DNA of 64,000 bases from an uncultured Prevotellaceae bacterium (GTDB taxonomy: Bacteria > Bacteroidota > Bacteroidia > Bacteroidales > Muribaculaceae), in NCBI GenBank assembly GCA_900318335.1, contig ONKF01000001.1:191083-255082 (forward strand), in the 5' to 3' direction. Below the pieces are notes generated by a model that worked only from the letters and a program-made list of their open reading frames with translations, did no database searches and had not been told where the DNA came from. Positions 36,956 to 45,570 of this stretch are shown piece by piece (position 1 is the stretch's first letter; every line of letters starts with the position of its first letter). Position numbers and translations under genes: made by a program.

Positions 36956-39900
36956 TTAGTACTTAATGGTCAGGTTCAAACCATAGACACGGCAAGACGG
37001 GTTGCTGTAAAGCTCACCGAAGTTACCCTCGAGGTCAGTACCGGTAGTCGTGGACTCGGGATCAACATATAAGTTACCCTTTGCAGTCCATGTGAACAAG
37101 TTATTACCGAACAAGGTCAGAGCGACTTTGCTCAGCTTCATGCTCTTAACCCAGTTCTTGGGCAGTTCCCAAGTGAGGCTCAGGTTACGGAGCTTAGCGA
37201 AACTGCGGTCAAGCAGATAGGCCTCACCACCGTGGCCCCAACCATAAAGGTTGAAGTAGTCCTGATAGCTGCCGTCGCTCACCATGATAGGTGTGGTGTT
37301 CTCGCTGTAAGTGCCGTCACCATTGTCAATGACACTACCAGGAATAATGAACGGACGACGCTGGTTATAGGTCGTTACGGTACCGTTACCGGTGAACTGC
37401 ATCAGGTTCTTGGTGCGAGAGAACATGTGGCCGCCATAGCGGATATCCAGGGCTGCACTCAGCGTCAGGCCATAAGCACTGATTGCCGTGGTGACACCAC
37501 CAGTCCACTTGTTGTTCATGTCCTTGCCGGTATCCAGCACCTCAGAGCTGAGGATGGGCTGACCTGCTGAGTCAACAACGGGGTGAACCACGCCCTTTTC
37601 ATCGGTATAGGTCTCAGGCAGATAAGTGTAGTAGGAACCCATGGGTTTGCCTTCCTCGGCATACATGTAAACGGCGTCATCACCAGCCGAGAAGCTGTAG
37701 ATGGTTACCTTGCCACCCTCAAGACTCGAAGGCATCGAGAGCACCTTGTTGCGGTTAATGGCAATGTTGAAGCCCAAATCCCAACGGAAGTTGTTCAGCA
37801 GCACGGGGGTCATGTTAACGAGCAACTCGACACCACGATTGCGAACCTTACCAAAGTTGGTCACCACCGAGCTAAAACCGGTTGACGGGTCAACAGGCAG
37901 GGTGAAGATCTGGTCCTTGGTGGTACGGGTATAATAGGTAGCGTCGATGCCCAAGCGGCTGTTGAAGAACTGCAGGTTCAAACCAGCCTCAAACTCGGTG
38001 GTCATCTCAGGTTTCAGCTTGCTGGAACCAGCGGTGGTCGAAGCCTGGAAAGCGTTGATACCATTGAACGGGAACGTCAAGTCGGTACCGCTGTAGTAAC
38101 CATAGGCAACACCCTGGATGAAGCGGGGATCTACCATATAAGGATCAGCATCGTTACCAGTGCGGCCGTAAGCCAAACGTGCCTTACCGAAGTTAAGAAT
38201 GCTGTTTGAAGGAATCAAGCGGGTGAAAATCCAGCTCAATGTTGCGCCAGGATAGAAGAAGCTATTGGCGTTGATGGGCAGAGTGGAAGACCACTCGTTG
38301 CGGCCCGTGAGGTTCAGGAACACCATATCGTCCCAACCCAGGGTCAAGTCACCGAACAGAGCCACCTGGCGGCGCTTGCTCTGAGATTCAGTCAGCGTGG
38401 CCTTGGTGGCGCCATTGCTCAGATCCCAGAAACCGGTCTCAAAGGTCAGACCATCGGTCTCACCCACCATCGAGGTGGCATAACGCTCGTTGAGGTTCAC
38501 ACCCACGATAGCAGCAAGGCTAAGCTTCTCGTCCAGGAAGTTGCGGGTGTAGTCGGCAAGGAAATCATGGTTCAACTCATAGCGGCGGCCGTAGGCGGCA
38601 TAAACATAACCATCCTGGTTCATGTTGCTGGGAGCATAACCATAGTCCTCATCGATGAGCGCGTCATCAAGGTTAATCTGGGGATAACCGATCTTGCGGT
38701 CGAAGTCGGTGTAGTCAAAACCGAAGCGATAGGTCAGCGTCAGGTCCTTGAACGGATTGATATCGGCCTGAACCTTACCACGCAACTGCTTGGAGTCAAC
38801 ATGGTTGTAGTTGTTCTCAATAGCCCAATAGGGGTTGGTGATGCCGTAAGGGGTGAAGTAGGCCTCGGGGGTGAAGAACGGGCTGCTGGTGTCCTTCATA
38901 TCCACGATGCTGATATCACGCGGCAACTCAAGAAGACCATCGATTACCGAGGTACCCTGGAAACTACCCACCAGATTATTGTTCGACTTGGCATAGCTGA
39001 TAGAAGAAGTGAGCCTCAACCAATCGGTAGCCTCAAAGCCGCTACGGAAATCAAGGGTGTGGCGGGTATAGGTATCGTGGTCATAGGGAAGGATACCATC
39101 ATCGCCCAAGTAGTTATAGGAGATGTAATAGTTCACCTTCTGGTCACCGGAAACGCCGCTGAAGGCAATACTGTGGTTGTGAGACCAACCCAGATCAAAG
39201 AAGTCGCGAACGTTATTCTCCTTGGCATCATAGTTGTGTATCAACTGGGTGTGATTCCAGATGGGACCGTAGATCTGACGGCTACCATCCAGAGCAGGAC
39301 CCCACGAACCGTTCTCAATAAAGGTCTGAGCGCCGTTCCAACCCTGTCCCCAGCCGTTCTGGAACTTGGGCAACATGGCAATCTGACGGGCCTGAACGCT
39401 ACCATTGTACTCAATTGAGAAGTTGCGGCCAATACCGTTGCGACCTTGCTTGGTGGTCACGATGATGACACCGTTGGCAGCACGGCTACCATACAACGCG
39501 GTAGCGGCGGCACCCTTCAGCACGGTCATGCTCTCGATGTCGTTGGGCGAGATGCTGGAGATACCGCCGGCAGCCTGAGCGTGACCCTGGGTGGTCACTG
39601 TTGTGCTCTGCAGGGGCACACCGTCAACAACATACAGCGGCTGGTTGCTACCGTTGATGGAGCTGAAACCACGGATGATAACCGAGTTGGCAGCACCAGG
39701 ATCGCTGGCTGTGGACTGCACTTGCAGACCTGCCACCTTACCGCTCAGCGAGCTCATGGCCTCGCCAGTGTGAGCACCGGTAATGTCCTCGGCCTTTACC
39801 TGCTGTGCGGCATAACCGAGGGACTTCTGTTTGCGTGTGATGCCCATGGCTGTAACAACCACCTCTTCAAGAGTGGTGTTGTCTTCCTCAAGGGCGACTG

Positions 39901-40165
39901 TTACAAAACTCGAAACCGCAACAATCTGGGTCTTGTAGCCCAAGCAACTGATCTTGAGCTGCGTCACCTCGTCATTGACAGTTACTGTGAATTGACCGTC
40001 AAGGTCGGTTGCAGTACCCTGTGATGAGCCGACAGCTTGAACGGTGGCACCGATCAGCGGCTCATTGTCACTTGCACTGACGACCTTACCATTCACGGTC
40101 TTGTTGGCCCATGCACTCATAGTAATGAGGCATATTGCCATGAGAGTTGATAAAAGTCTCTTCAT
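36956..40165 (-). CDS. SusC/RagA family TonB-linked outer-membrane protein
   Basis: The 1069-residue protein has a signal peptide (MKRLLSTLMAICLITMSAWA), a carboxypeptidase-like regulatory domain (about 22-100, VNGKVVSASDNEPLIGATVQ), a TonB plug with QVQSTASDPGAANSVIIRG and a SusC signature LYVVDGVPL, then a 22-strand barrel ending in an aromatic residue at the C-terminus (VYGLNLTIKY). It is full length. It heads an operon susC-susD and two lipoproteins with gaps of 22 to 48 bp. A promoter with TATCTTTG at 40377-40384 leaves a leader of about 205 nt holding a strong hairpin. Confidence 0.95.
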   Translation of the reverse strand: MKRLLSTLMAICLITMSAWANKTVNGKVVSASDNEPLIGATVQAVGSSQGTATDLDGQFTVTVNDEVTQLKISCLGYKTQIVAVSSFVTVALEEDNTTLEEVVVTAMGITRKQKSLGYAAQQVKAEDITGAHTGEAMSSLSGKVAGLQVQSTASDPGAANSVIIRGFSSINGSNQPLYVVDGVPLQSTTVTTQGHAQAAGGISSISPNDIESMTVLKGAAATALYGSRAANGVIIVTTKQGRNGIGRNFSIEYNGSVQARQIAMLPKFQNGWGQGWNGAQTFIENGSWGPALDGSRQIYGPIWNHTQLIHNYDAKENNVRDFFDLGWSHNHSIAFSGVSGDQKVNYYISYNYLGDDGILPYDHDTYTRHTLDFRSGFEATDWLRLTSSISYAKSNNNLVGSFQGTSVIDGLLELPRDISIVDMKDTSSPFFTPEAYFTPYGITNPYWAIENNYNHVDSKQLRGKVQADINPFKDLTLTYRFGFDYTDFDRKIGYPQINLDDALIDEDYGYAPSNMNQDGYVYAAYGRRYELNHDFLADYTRNFLDEKLSLAAIVGVNLNERYATSMVGETDGLTFETGFWDLSNGATKATLTESQSKRRQVALFGDLTLGWDDMVFLNLTGRNEWSSTLPINANSFFYPGATLSWIFTRLIPSNSILNFGKARLAYGRTGNDADPYMVDPRFIQGVAYGYYSGTDLTFPFNGINAFQASTTAGSSKLKPEMTTEFEAGLNLQFFNSRLGIDATYYTRTTKDQIFTLPVDPSTGFSSVVTNFGKVRNRGVELLVNMTPVLLNNFRWDLGFNIAINRNKVLSMPSSLEGGKVTIYSFSAGDDAVYMYAEEGKPMGSYYTYLPETYTDEKGVVHPVVDSAGQPILSSEVLDTGKDMNNKWTGGVTTAISAYGLTLSAALDIRYGGHMFSRTKNLMQFTGNGTVTTYNQRRPFIIPGSVIDNGDGTYSENTTPIMVSDGSYQDYFNLYGWGHGGEAYLLDRSFAKLRNLSLTWELPKNWVKSMKLSKVALTLFGNNLFTWTAKGNLYVDPESTTTGTDLEGNFGELYSNPSCRVYGLNLTIKY

Positions 40166-40602
40166 ACAGTAAACAATTAGTTAACCCATCGTCAGGCCCA
40201 AGCGAGAGCAGACTTGAACCTGACGGTGGATTGATGTTGATTATCTCTAAGGTATTATTAAACAGCAAGTGCGCTCTGCTCACTGATTTTCTCGGTTTAA
40301 TGGATCCTCGGTGGAAGTCTGGAAAAACGGTCCATGACCGCGTACCCTTTCATCCGTTGGATAACAACCCACACCGCAAAGATAACGATTTTTTGATTAA
40401 CTAATACTTTTTAACAAAAAAATCCGCAAAAACTTACGTTTTTCTACCCTCAGTGTCCAATTATTTAACAATATATGGCATTTTAGGCGTCTACTCCACT
40501 CACCTGAAAGCCGTGGAACGCGCATTTTTGGACAAGAATGGGCTTTTATGACAATGATTTTGCTTACTTTTGCAGTATAATTAAAAAGATTCCAATTTAG
40601 AG
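40166..40602. other. intergenic region with susC promoter, leader hairpin and GT2 promoter
   Basis: Reading the minus strand, TATCTTTG at 40384-40377 is the susC -7 box. The leader holds an 11-bp hairpin arm CCATCGTCAGG (40186-40196) with CCTGACGGTGG (40219-40229), one G-T wobble, plus an inner CAAG/CTTG pair. On the plus strand TACTTTTG at 40565-40572 is the -7 box for the gene at 40603. The rest is AT-rich with no convincing reading frame. Confidence 0.65.
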
Positions 40603-41598
40603 ATGCCATATTTTTCAGTGATTGTGCCGGTGTATAACCGGCGTGACGAGGTGGAGGATCTGCTGCGGAGCCTCACCCGCCAGACGGACAAGGATTTTGA
40701 GATTATCCTGGTGGAGGACGGTTCGACCGAGCGCTGCGAGGACATCGCGCTGCGCTACAGCAATGAACTGGACCTGCGCTACTTCTATAAGGCCAATGAG
40801 GGACGCTCCATCGCGCGCAACTACGGCCTGGAGCATGCCACGGGTCAATACTTTGTGTTCTTTGACAGCGATTGCGTGATTCCGCCCGACTACTTCAAGA
40901 CGTTGGGCCGTGAGCTGGCCAACAACTATGTGCCATGCTTTGGTGGCCCTGACGCTGCAAGCGACGACTTCACCGATGTGCAGAAGGCCATCTCCTTCTC
41001 GATGACGTCGCTGCTGACCACGGGCGGCATTCGCGGCGGCAAGGTACAGATGGAGAAATTCGTGCCCCGCTCGTTCAACATGGGTTACTCCAGGGAAGTA
41101 TATAATAAGGTGGGCGGTTTCCGCGAGATGTTCAGCGAGGACATCGACATGAGCACACGCGTGCGCCAGGCCGGCTTCAACATCCGCCTGATACGTCCCG
41201 CATTCGTCTATCACAAGCGGCGCACCAGCCTCGCGAAATTCGCGCGCCAGACCTATGTGTTCGGTATGTCACGCATCACGTTGAAATTGCTCTACCCCGA
41301 CAGCCTCAAGCTTGTTCACTGCCTTCCCGCTGTCTTCCTCATCGGCTGCGTGATGCTGTTGCTGCTCTCGTTGTGGAAATGGTGGTTCATCCTGCCCATC
41401 CTGCTGTATGCCGTGATGCTATGGGTAGTGGCCCTTATCGAGACCCGCAGTCTGAAGATTGCCTGCCTTGCCGTGGCATCAAGCTTCACGCAACTGTGCA
41501 GCTACGGCTGGGGCTTCATCAAGGCCTATGTCTGGAAAATCCTGCTCAAGCATGGCCGCGACATCAACGAGGAAGTGATGATGCGCAAGGGGAAGTAG
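40603..41598 (+). CDS. family 2 glycosyltransferase with C-terminal membrane segments
   Basis: The 331-residue protein begins MPYFSVIVPVYNRRDEVEDL, a GT-A fold start, with the UDP-sugar binding VEDGS at 37-41 and the DxD-type motif FFDSDC at 87-91. A later acidic block SEDIDMSTRVRQAG near 184 fits the acceptor-side Asp/Glu. Two to three membrane helices follow at about 240-290. It transfers a sugar from a nucleotide donor, probably to a lipid or envelope glycan; substrates are unknown. It is separated from radC by 43 bp in the same direction. Confidence 0.9.
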   Translation: MPYFSVIVPVYNRRDEVEDLLRSLTRQTDKDFEIILVEDGSTERCEDIALRYSNELDLRYFYKANEGRSIARNYGLEHATGQYFVFFDSDCVIPPDYFKTLGRELANNYVPCFGGPDAASDDFTDVQKAISFSMTSLLTTGGIRGGKVQMEKFVPRSFNMGYSREVYNKVGGFREMFSEDIDMSTRVRQAGFNIRLIRPAFVYHKRRTSLAKFARQTYVFGMSRITLKLLYPDSLKLVHCLPAVFLIGCVMLLLLSLWKWWFILPILLYAVMLWVVALIETRSLKIACLAVASSFTQLCSYGWGFIKAYVWKILLKHGRDINEEVMMRKGK

Positions 41599-41641
41599 GT
41601 CATCGGGGTTTTAGGTTTCAATCGTAAAGTGTTAATAATCA

Positions 41642-42373
41642 ATGGAGGAGAAGGAGCACATCAAGCAGGCACCGACTATGAGCCGTAGCATCAAGGAAAC
41701 CGTTCCCGAGGAGGACCGTCCTCGCGAGAAGGCCAAGTAGCATGGCTTCGGCAGCCTGTCAACGGCCGAGCTGCTGGCCATCCTGTTGAGGGTGGGCACA
41801 CCTGGCGAGTCGGTGGTTGACCTGTGCCAGCGCATTCTGCGCGACAACGACGACAAACTCTACCTCATCGCCCGCAAGGGCATCAACAACCTGGTGAAGA
41901 ACTACCACGGTATCGGCGAGGTCAAGGCCATCGAGATACTTGCTGCACTGGAACTGGCGCGTCGTTACCAGCAGGAAGAATTCCAGGAGCGGTTCAAGAT
42001 CACGAGCAGCGAGAATGCCTACAACTACCTGCGTCCACGCATGGAGCACCTTGATCATGAGGAAATCATGGTCGTCTTGCTCAATCACGCCAAGCAAGTG
42101 GAGGAATGTGTGCGCATCAGCAGCGGAGGCACTGCCATGACCGTGGCCGACATCAAGATGATCCTGCGACCCGCCATCGAACGCCTATCATCGGGCATCA
42201 TCCTGGCCCACAACCACCCCAGCGACAATTCCAATCCCAGCTTGCAGGATGACCGCTTGACCGAACGCGTCCACCAGGCTTGCAAGGTGATGGACATCCA
42301 GCTGGTGGACCACATCATCGTGTGCCGCGGCAACCGCTACTACAGCTACAACGACCACGGCCGCCTGCTGTAA
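41642..42373 (+). pseudogene. radC: RadC-type JAB protein interrupted by an in-frame amber codon
   Basis: From the ATG at 41642 the frame reads MEEKEHIKQAPTMSRSIKET, then DRPREKAK, a TAG at 41738-41740, and continues in the same frame as HGFGSLSTAELLAILLRVG to the stop at 42373. DRPREK and LSTAELLAILL are the usual RadC N-terminal blocks, so the TAG sits in a conserved region at codon 33. The HhH and MPN parts are intact, including the JAMM motif HNHPSDNSNPSLQDD near the end. Either the gene is a fresh pseudogene, or translation restarts at a non-ATG codon (TTG at 41786), or the amber is read through. RadC is a JAB-fold protein of uncertain function near DNA metabolism. Confidence 0.85.
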
Positions 42374-42408
42374 TTCTGCAACTGATTTTTACAAAACTAT
42401 AATTAAGT

Positions 42409-43332
42409 ATGAAGTTCCTGAAGTATCTTTTCCGCATCTTGGTGGGCCTCTTTGCCATCATCGGCGTGTTGGCTGTATGTGCCTATTGGTATCTGGTAAG
42501 CTCCGAGAAGTATTACATCAGCTTTGGAGAGAACGAGGTCATTACCAAAGAAGCGGAATTTGTTGATTTGCTCAAGCAGTCCCCATTCAAGGCCGATACA
42601 GTTCAGTATCACTTCGCCATAGTTCAAGACTCGGCTCGTGCTCAGGAGATAAGGAATTACTTCAAGTTGGATTCGCTTTATAGCCCTGATGCCTCGACGT
42701 GGGAAAAAGCGCTTGCCATATCCAGGTTTGTCGCTACCAGCATCCCTCATGTGGACTCCAGTAATTTGCCTGAGCACAGAAACGCCATCGACCTATGGAA
42801 ATTCACCAAGGAAGAGAATTCAGGCTTCAACTGCCGCATGCATGCCATCCTCAATTATGAGCTGATGCAAGCCGCTGGGCTAACAGCGCGTTTTGTGACC
42901 TGCATGCCGCAGGACAAGAATGATAGCGACTGTCATGTGGTGAACGAGGTGTGGCTTCCCGAACTGGGCAAGTGGGCATTCATCGACTCGGACATGGACG
43001 GGCATTATTGCACCGACCAGAACGGCACACCGCTCAACCTCTTGGAAATGCGTGACAAGTATGCCGCTGGTGAGCAGATGCTGATGTATCCGGGCTTCAA
43101 GGATGCCACAACCAAGCACGACTACTACTATTGCTACATGGCCAAAAACACTTATTGGTTCTCATCATGGGAAACACTCCATTACTTCCAGGAGGACCGA
43201 GCCGACAAGGATTTTGAACCTGGCCGTTATGTCAACATCGTGCCCGAAGGCTTCACACCGTTCGGAAGATCGGACGATGAAATCGTCACCACCGACGCCA
43301 AGAAGTTCTGGACAAATCCAGAACAACAATAG
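42409..43332 (+). CDS. transglutaminase-like membrane-anchored protein
   Basis: The 307-residue protein has one N-terminal membrane helix (MKFLKYLFRILVGLFAIIGV) and a transglutaminase-like fold with the likely Cys-His-Asp triad in FNCRMHAILNYELMQAAG (Cys near 143), SDCHVVNEVWLPELG (His near 178) and FIDSDMDGHY (Asp near 195). The family includes peptidases and amide-forming enzymes with varied targets. It follows radC by 35 bp and precedes a flavodoxin gene. Likely active in the periplasm; the substrate is unknown. Confidence 0.85.
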   Translation: MKFLKYLFRILVGLFAIIGVLAVCAYWYLVSSEKYYISFGENEVITKEAEFVDLLKQSPFKADTVQYHFAIVQDSARAQEIRNYFKLDSLYSPDASTWEKALAISRFVATSIPHVDSSNLPEHRNAIDLWKFTKEENSGFNCRMHAILNYELMQAAGLTARFVTCMPQDKNDSDCHVVNEVWLPELGKWAFIDSDMDGHYCTDQNGTPLNLLEMRDKYAAGEQMLMYPGFKDATTKHDYYYCYMAKNTYWFSSWETLHYFQEDRADKDFEPGRYVNIVPEGFTPFGRSDDEIVTTDAKKFWTNPEQQ

Positions 43333-43384
43333 TAATCACTACGCTTGGTACAAATGAATAACCAACTTTATAAATTCTGACAAC

Positions 43385-44233
43385 ATGAGAATAATGAAAT
43401 TATTGATGCTCGCTGCACTTGCTATGATTGTTGCCACCTCTTGCAGCCAGAACAGCATGAGGGCCAAAAGAGGAAAGGCTCCCAAGATGCTGGTACTGTA
43501 CTACTCCCAAACGTCAAACACCAAGGCCGTGGCCCAGGAAATCGCTACGCGCCTCCATGCCGACATCGAGGAGATTACTCTTGTAGAGCCCTACGACACG
43601 GCGTTCCAGGCAACGATTGACCGTTGCAAGGCCGACCGCGAGAAAGGCATCACTCCCGAAATTAATCCCTTGAAATCGGATATCGCCGATTATGACATCA
43701 TCTTCCTTGGCTATCCCATCTGGTTCGGGACCTATGCGCCCCCCATTGCCACCTTGCTTGATAAGATTGACTTGAGCGGCAAGAAGGTTGTGCCGTTCTG
43801 CACCTTTGGCAGTGGCGGACTTGAGTCGAGTGGTCAAGACCTGGTTGAAAGGTTGCCAAATACTGAGATTCTGCCAGGCTATGGTGTGCGTGCCGCACGC
43901 ATGGACGCCATGTCCAAGGAGGTTGGAGAATTTTTGGCTGCCAGTCTTTTCTGCGATGGCAAGTTTGAGATGCCTTGGGAGTCTCCCGAACTGCATCCCG
44001 TGACCGCCGAGGAGACTGCCATCTTTGACGCCGCAGTTGATGGCTACCCGATGCTGAACGCCAAGGCCATCACTGCCGCTTCACGCACCATCACCGATGG
44101 TACCGAATACCTATTTACTGCCAAGGATATGCCGCGAGAGGACAAGCCCGATATGCCGCCCCCCAGCGAGATAAAGGTATATGTATTGGTTGAGAAGGGA
44201 AAAGCCCCCGTGTTCACCAAGGTAGTCAGATAA
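43385..44233 (+). CDS. flavodoxin-family lipoprotein
   Basis: The 282-residue protein opens with a signal peptide and lipobox (MRIMKLLMLAALAMIVATSC). The body is flavodoxin-like: the FMN phosphate loop is YYSQTSNTKAVAQEIATRL near 38-56, and the aromatic loop is FLGYPIWFGTYAPP near 112. The C-terminal 90 residues are an extra segment (YPMLNAKAITAASRTITDG) without a named domain. Lipid-anchored flavodoxins are found in Bacteroidota, but the partner is unknown. A (CTCTAAA)6 array and a hairpin follow the gene. Confidence 0.87.
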   Translation: MRIMKLLMLAALAMIVATSCSQNSMRAKRGKAPKMLVLYYSQTSNTKAVAQEIATRLHADIEEITLVEPYDTAFQATIDRCKADREKGITPEINPLKSDIADYDIIFLGYPIWFGTYAPPIATLLDKIDLSGKKVVPFCTFGSGGLESSGQDLVERLPNTEILPGYGVRAARMDAMSKEVGEFLAASLFCDGKFEMPWESPELHPVTAEETAIFDAAVDGYPMLNAKAITAASRTITDGTEYLFTAKDMPREDKPDMPPPSEIKVYVLVEKGKAPVFTKVVR

Positions 44234-44270
44234 AAAGAAAGAGAGTACCGCTTAGTATTGCACACTCCCC

Positions 44271-44312
44271 CTCTAAACTCTAAACTCTAAACTCTAAACT
44301 CTAAACTCTAAA
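44271..44312 (+). repeat. 7-bp tandem repeat (CTCTAAA)6
   Basis: Six perfect copies of CTCTAAA head to tail at 44271-44312, next to a terminator hairpin. Confidence 0.95.
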
Positions 44313-44313
44313 C

Positions 44314-44349
44314 TTCAAGATTCCAAAGATTTCTCTTTGGAATCTTGAA
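44314..44349. terminator. bidirectional terminator hairpin
   Basis: Perfect 16-bp stem, 44314-44329 with 44334-44349, 4-nt loop, touching the stop codon of the NUDIX gene. Confidence 0.8.
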
Positions 44350-44898
44350 TTATTTATGCTCGGCAAAGTAGCGCCACAACGGGGCTGCCATGAGGGCCTG
44401 AAGCTGGCGATTCTCACGAAGCATCGCCTCGACCTCATCGCGCGAGAGCAGCTGCACAGCGATGTCCTCGCTGGCATCCAGCTGCTGGTCGCTGACGCGT
44501 TCCACGCCCTCGGCCAGGAAGCAGTGGGTGATGTTGTCACAGATGCTGGGATTCTGCCCCACAGTCATGATCTCGCGCCAAGTGCCGCCGCCATAGCCTG
44601 TCTCCTCGAGCAATTCACGCTTGGCGGCATCGATGGGTGCCTCGCCCTGCTCCACCACTCCTGCACACAACTCGTCGAGCACCACGTCCATCGCGTGGCG
44701 GTATTGCCGCACCATGACGAACTCTCCCCCGCCGGTAATGGCGATGATATTGACCCATTCAGGGTATTCCAGCACATAGTGTTCGGGGTTGATGCGTCCG
44801 TCGGGCAGCTGCACCTTATCGACGCGGGCCGTTAACCAGGGCCGCTGGATGATGTAGCGGCTCTCGAGCGTGGTCCATTTCTTGATTTCCTTTGCCAT
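44350..44898 (-). CDS. NUDIX hydrolase
   Basis: Starting at MAKEIKKWTTLESRYIIQRP (44898) the protein has 182 residues. The NUDIX box is GEAPIDAAKRELLEETGYGG, with the REx2EExG core in ELLEETG near residue 103. The neighbouring positions fit an ADP-ribose pyrophosphatase-like member (LPDGRINPEHYVLEYPEWVN). A longer open frame runs upstream over the next gene but only the part from 44898 shows coding character. Substrate not certain; the family hydrolyses nucleoside diphosphates linked to other moieties. Confidence 0.88.
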   Translation of the reverse strand: MAKEIKKWTTLESRYIIQRPWLTARVDKVQLPDGRINPEHYVLEYPEWVNIIAITGGGEFVMVRQYRHAMDVVLDELCAGVVEQGEAPIDAAKRELLEETGYGGGTWREIMTVGQNPSICDNITHCFLAEGVERVSDQQLDASEDIAVQLLSRDEVEAMLRENRQLQALMAAPLWRYFAEHK

Positions 44899-44966
44899 AA
44901 TCAGATGTGTTTTTATAATTATAACGGGAAAAGGGGCAGATTGGTGCCCAGTTGCAAAAAAATCAG

Positions 44967-44974
44967 TAACTTTG
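44967..44974 (+). promoter_or_regulatory. -7 box for upxY-gmd-fcl
   Basis: TAACTTTG, about 24 bp before the GTG start at 44998. A TTG at 44941-44943 is 23 bp upstream, slightly far. Confidence 0.5.
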
Positions 44975-44997
44975 CGCTCGTGGAAGTAAGGACAATC

Positions 44998-45564
44998 GTG
45001 AAAAAAGGACGCGAAAAGGAGGTGTGGTTTGCCATCCGCGTGACCTATAACCGTGAGCTCAAAGTCAAGGAAGACCTGGATGCCCGCGGCATTCAGAATT
45101 TCGTGCCCATGCAGTACCGCCGCGAGGAGCGCCACGGTGTGATGGTCAAGCGCCTCGTGCCCAGCGTTCATAACCTGATTTTCATCCACATCACGCCCAC
45201 CGGCATGAAGGAATACAAGATAAGTACCGACCTGCCCATCCGCTACATCATGGACAAGGCCAATCGCACACCCATCATTGTGCCTGAAAAGGAGATGGAG
45301 AACTTCATTAAGGTGGCAGGCACCTATGACGAGAAACTCATCTACCTCAACCCCGACCCGGGCGACTTTGCCCAGGGTGAACGCGTGCGCATCATCGGCG
45401 GTGCGTTTGCGGGAGCCGAGGGCGTGTTTGTCCGCGTGAAGGGCGACCGCCGCGTGCTCATCAACGTCGAGGGCCTTGTCGCCGTAGCCACTACCTTTGT
45501 CCACCCGTCGATGATTGAGAAAATCTCCAATCCCGACCCCAATCAATTAGACAACGCATTATAA
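44998..45564 (+). CDS. UpxY-family transcription antiterminator (NusG-like)
   Basis: The frame starts at 44905, but the -7 box at 44967 makes a start at the GTG 44998 (preceded by AAGGACA) more likely; this gives about 188 residues, the usual Upx length. An NGN domain is seen in VWFAIRVTYNRELKVKEDLD near 10 and IQNFVPMQYRREERHGVMVK near 33, and a KOW domain near 130 in GERVRIIGGAFAGAEGVFVR. UpxY proteins are specialised NusG paralogues that let polymerase read through capsule operons in Bacteroides. Here gmd starts 7 bp after the stop and fcl follows; no other capsule gene is visible, so its target operon appears small. Confidence 0.85.
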   Translation: MKKGREKEVWFAIRVTYNRELKVKEDLDARGIQNFVPMQYRREERHGVMVKRLVPSVHNLIFIHITPTGMKEYKISTDLPIRYIMDKANRTPIIVPEKEMENFIKVAGTYDEKLIYLNPDPGDFAQGERVRIIGGAFAGAEGVFVRVKGDRRVLINVEGLVAVATTFVHPSMIEKISNPDPNQLDNAL

Positions 45565-45570
45565 CACGAT

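Noticed and set aside
44271-44312. Possible CRISPR or telomere-like array
   Set aside because: Units are 7 bp without spacers and there are no cas genes.
44350-45546. 398-residue minus-strand frame
   Set aside because: Only the part from 44898 is a NUDIX protein; the rest lies antisense to upxY.
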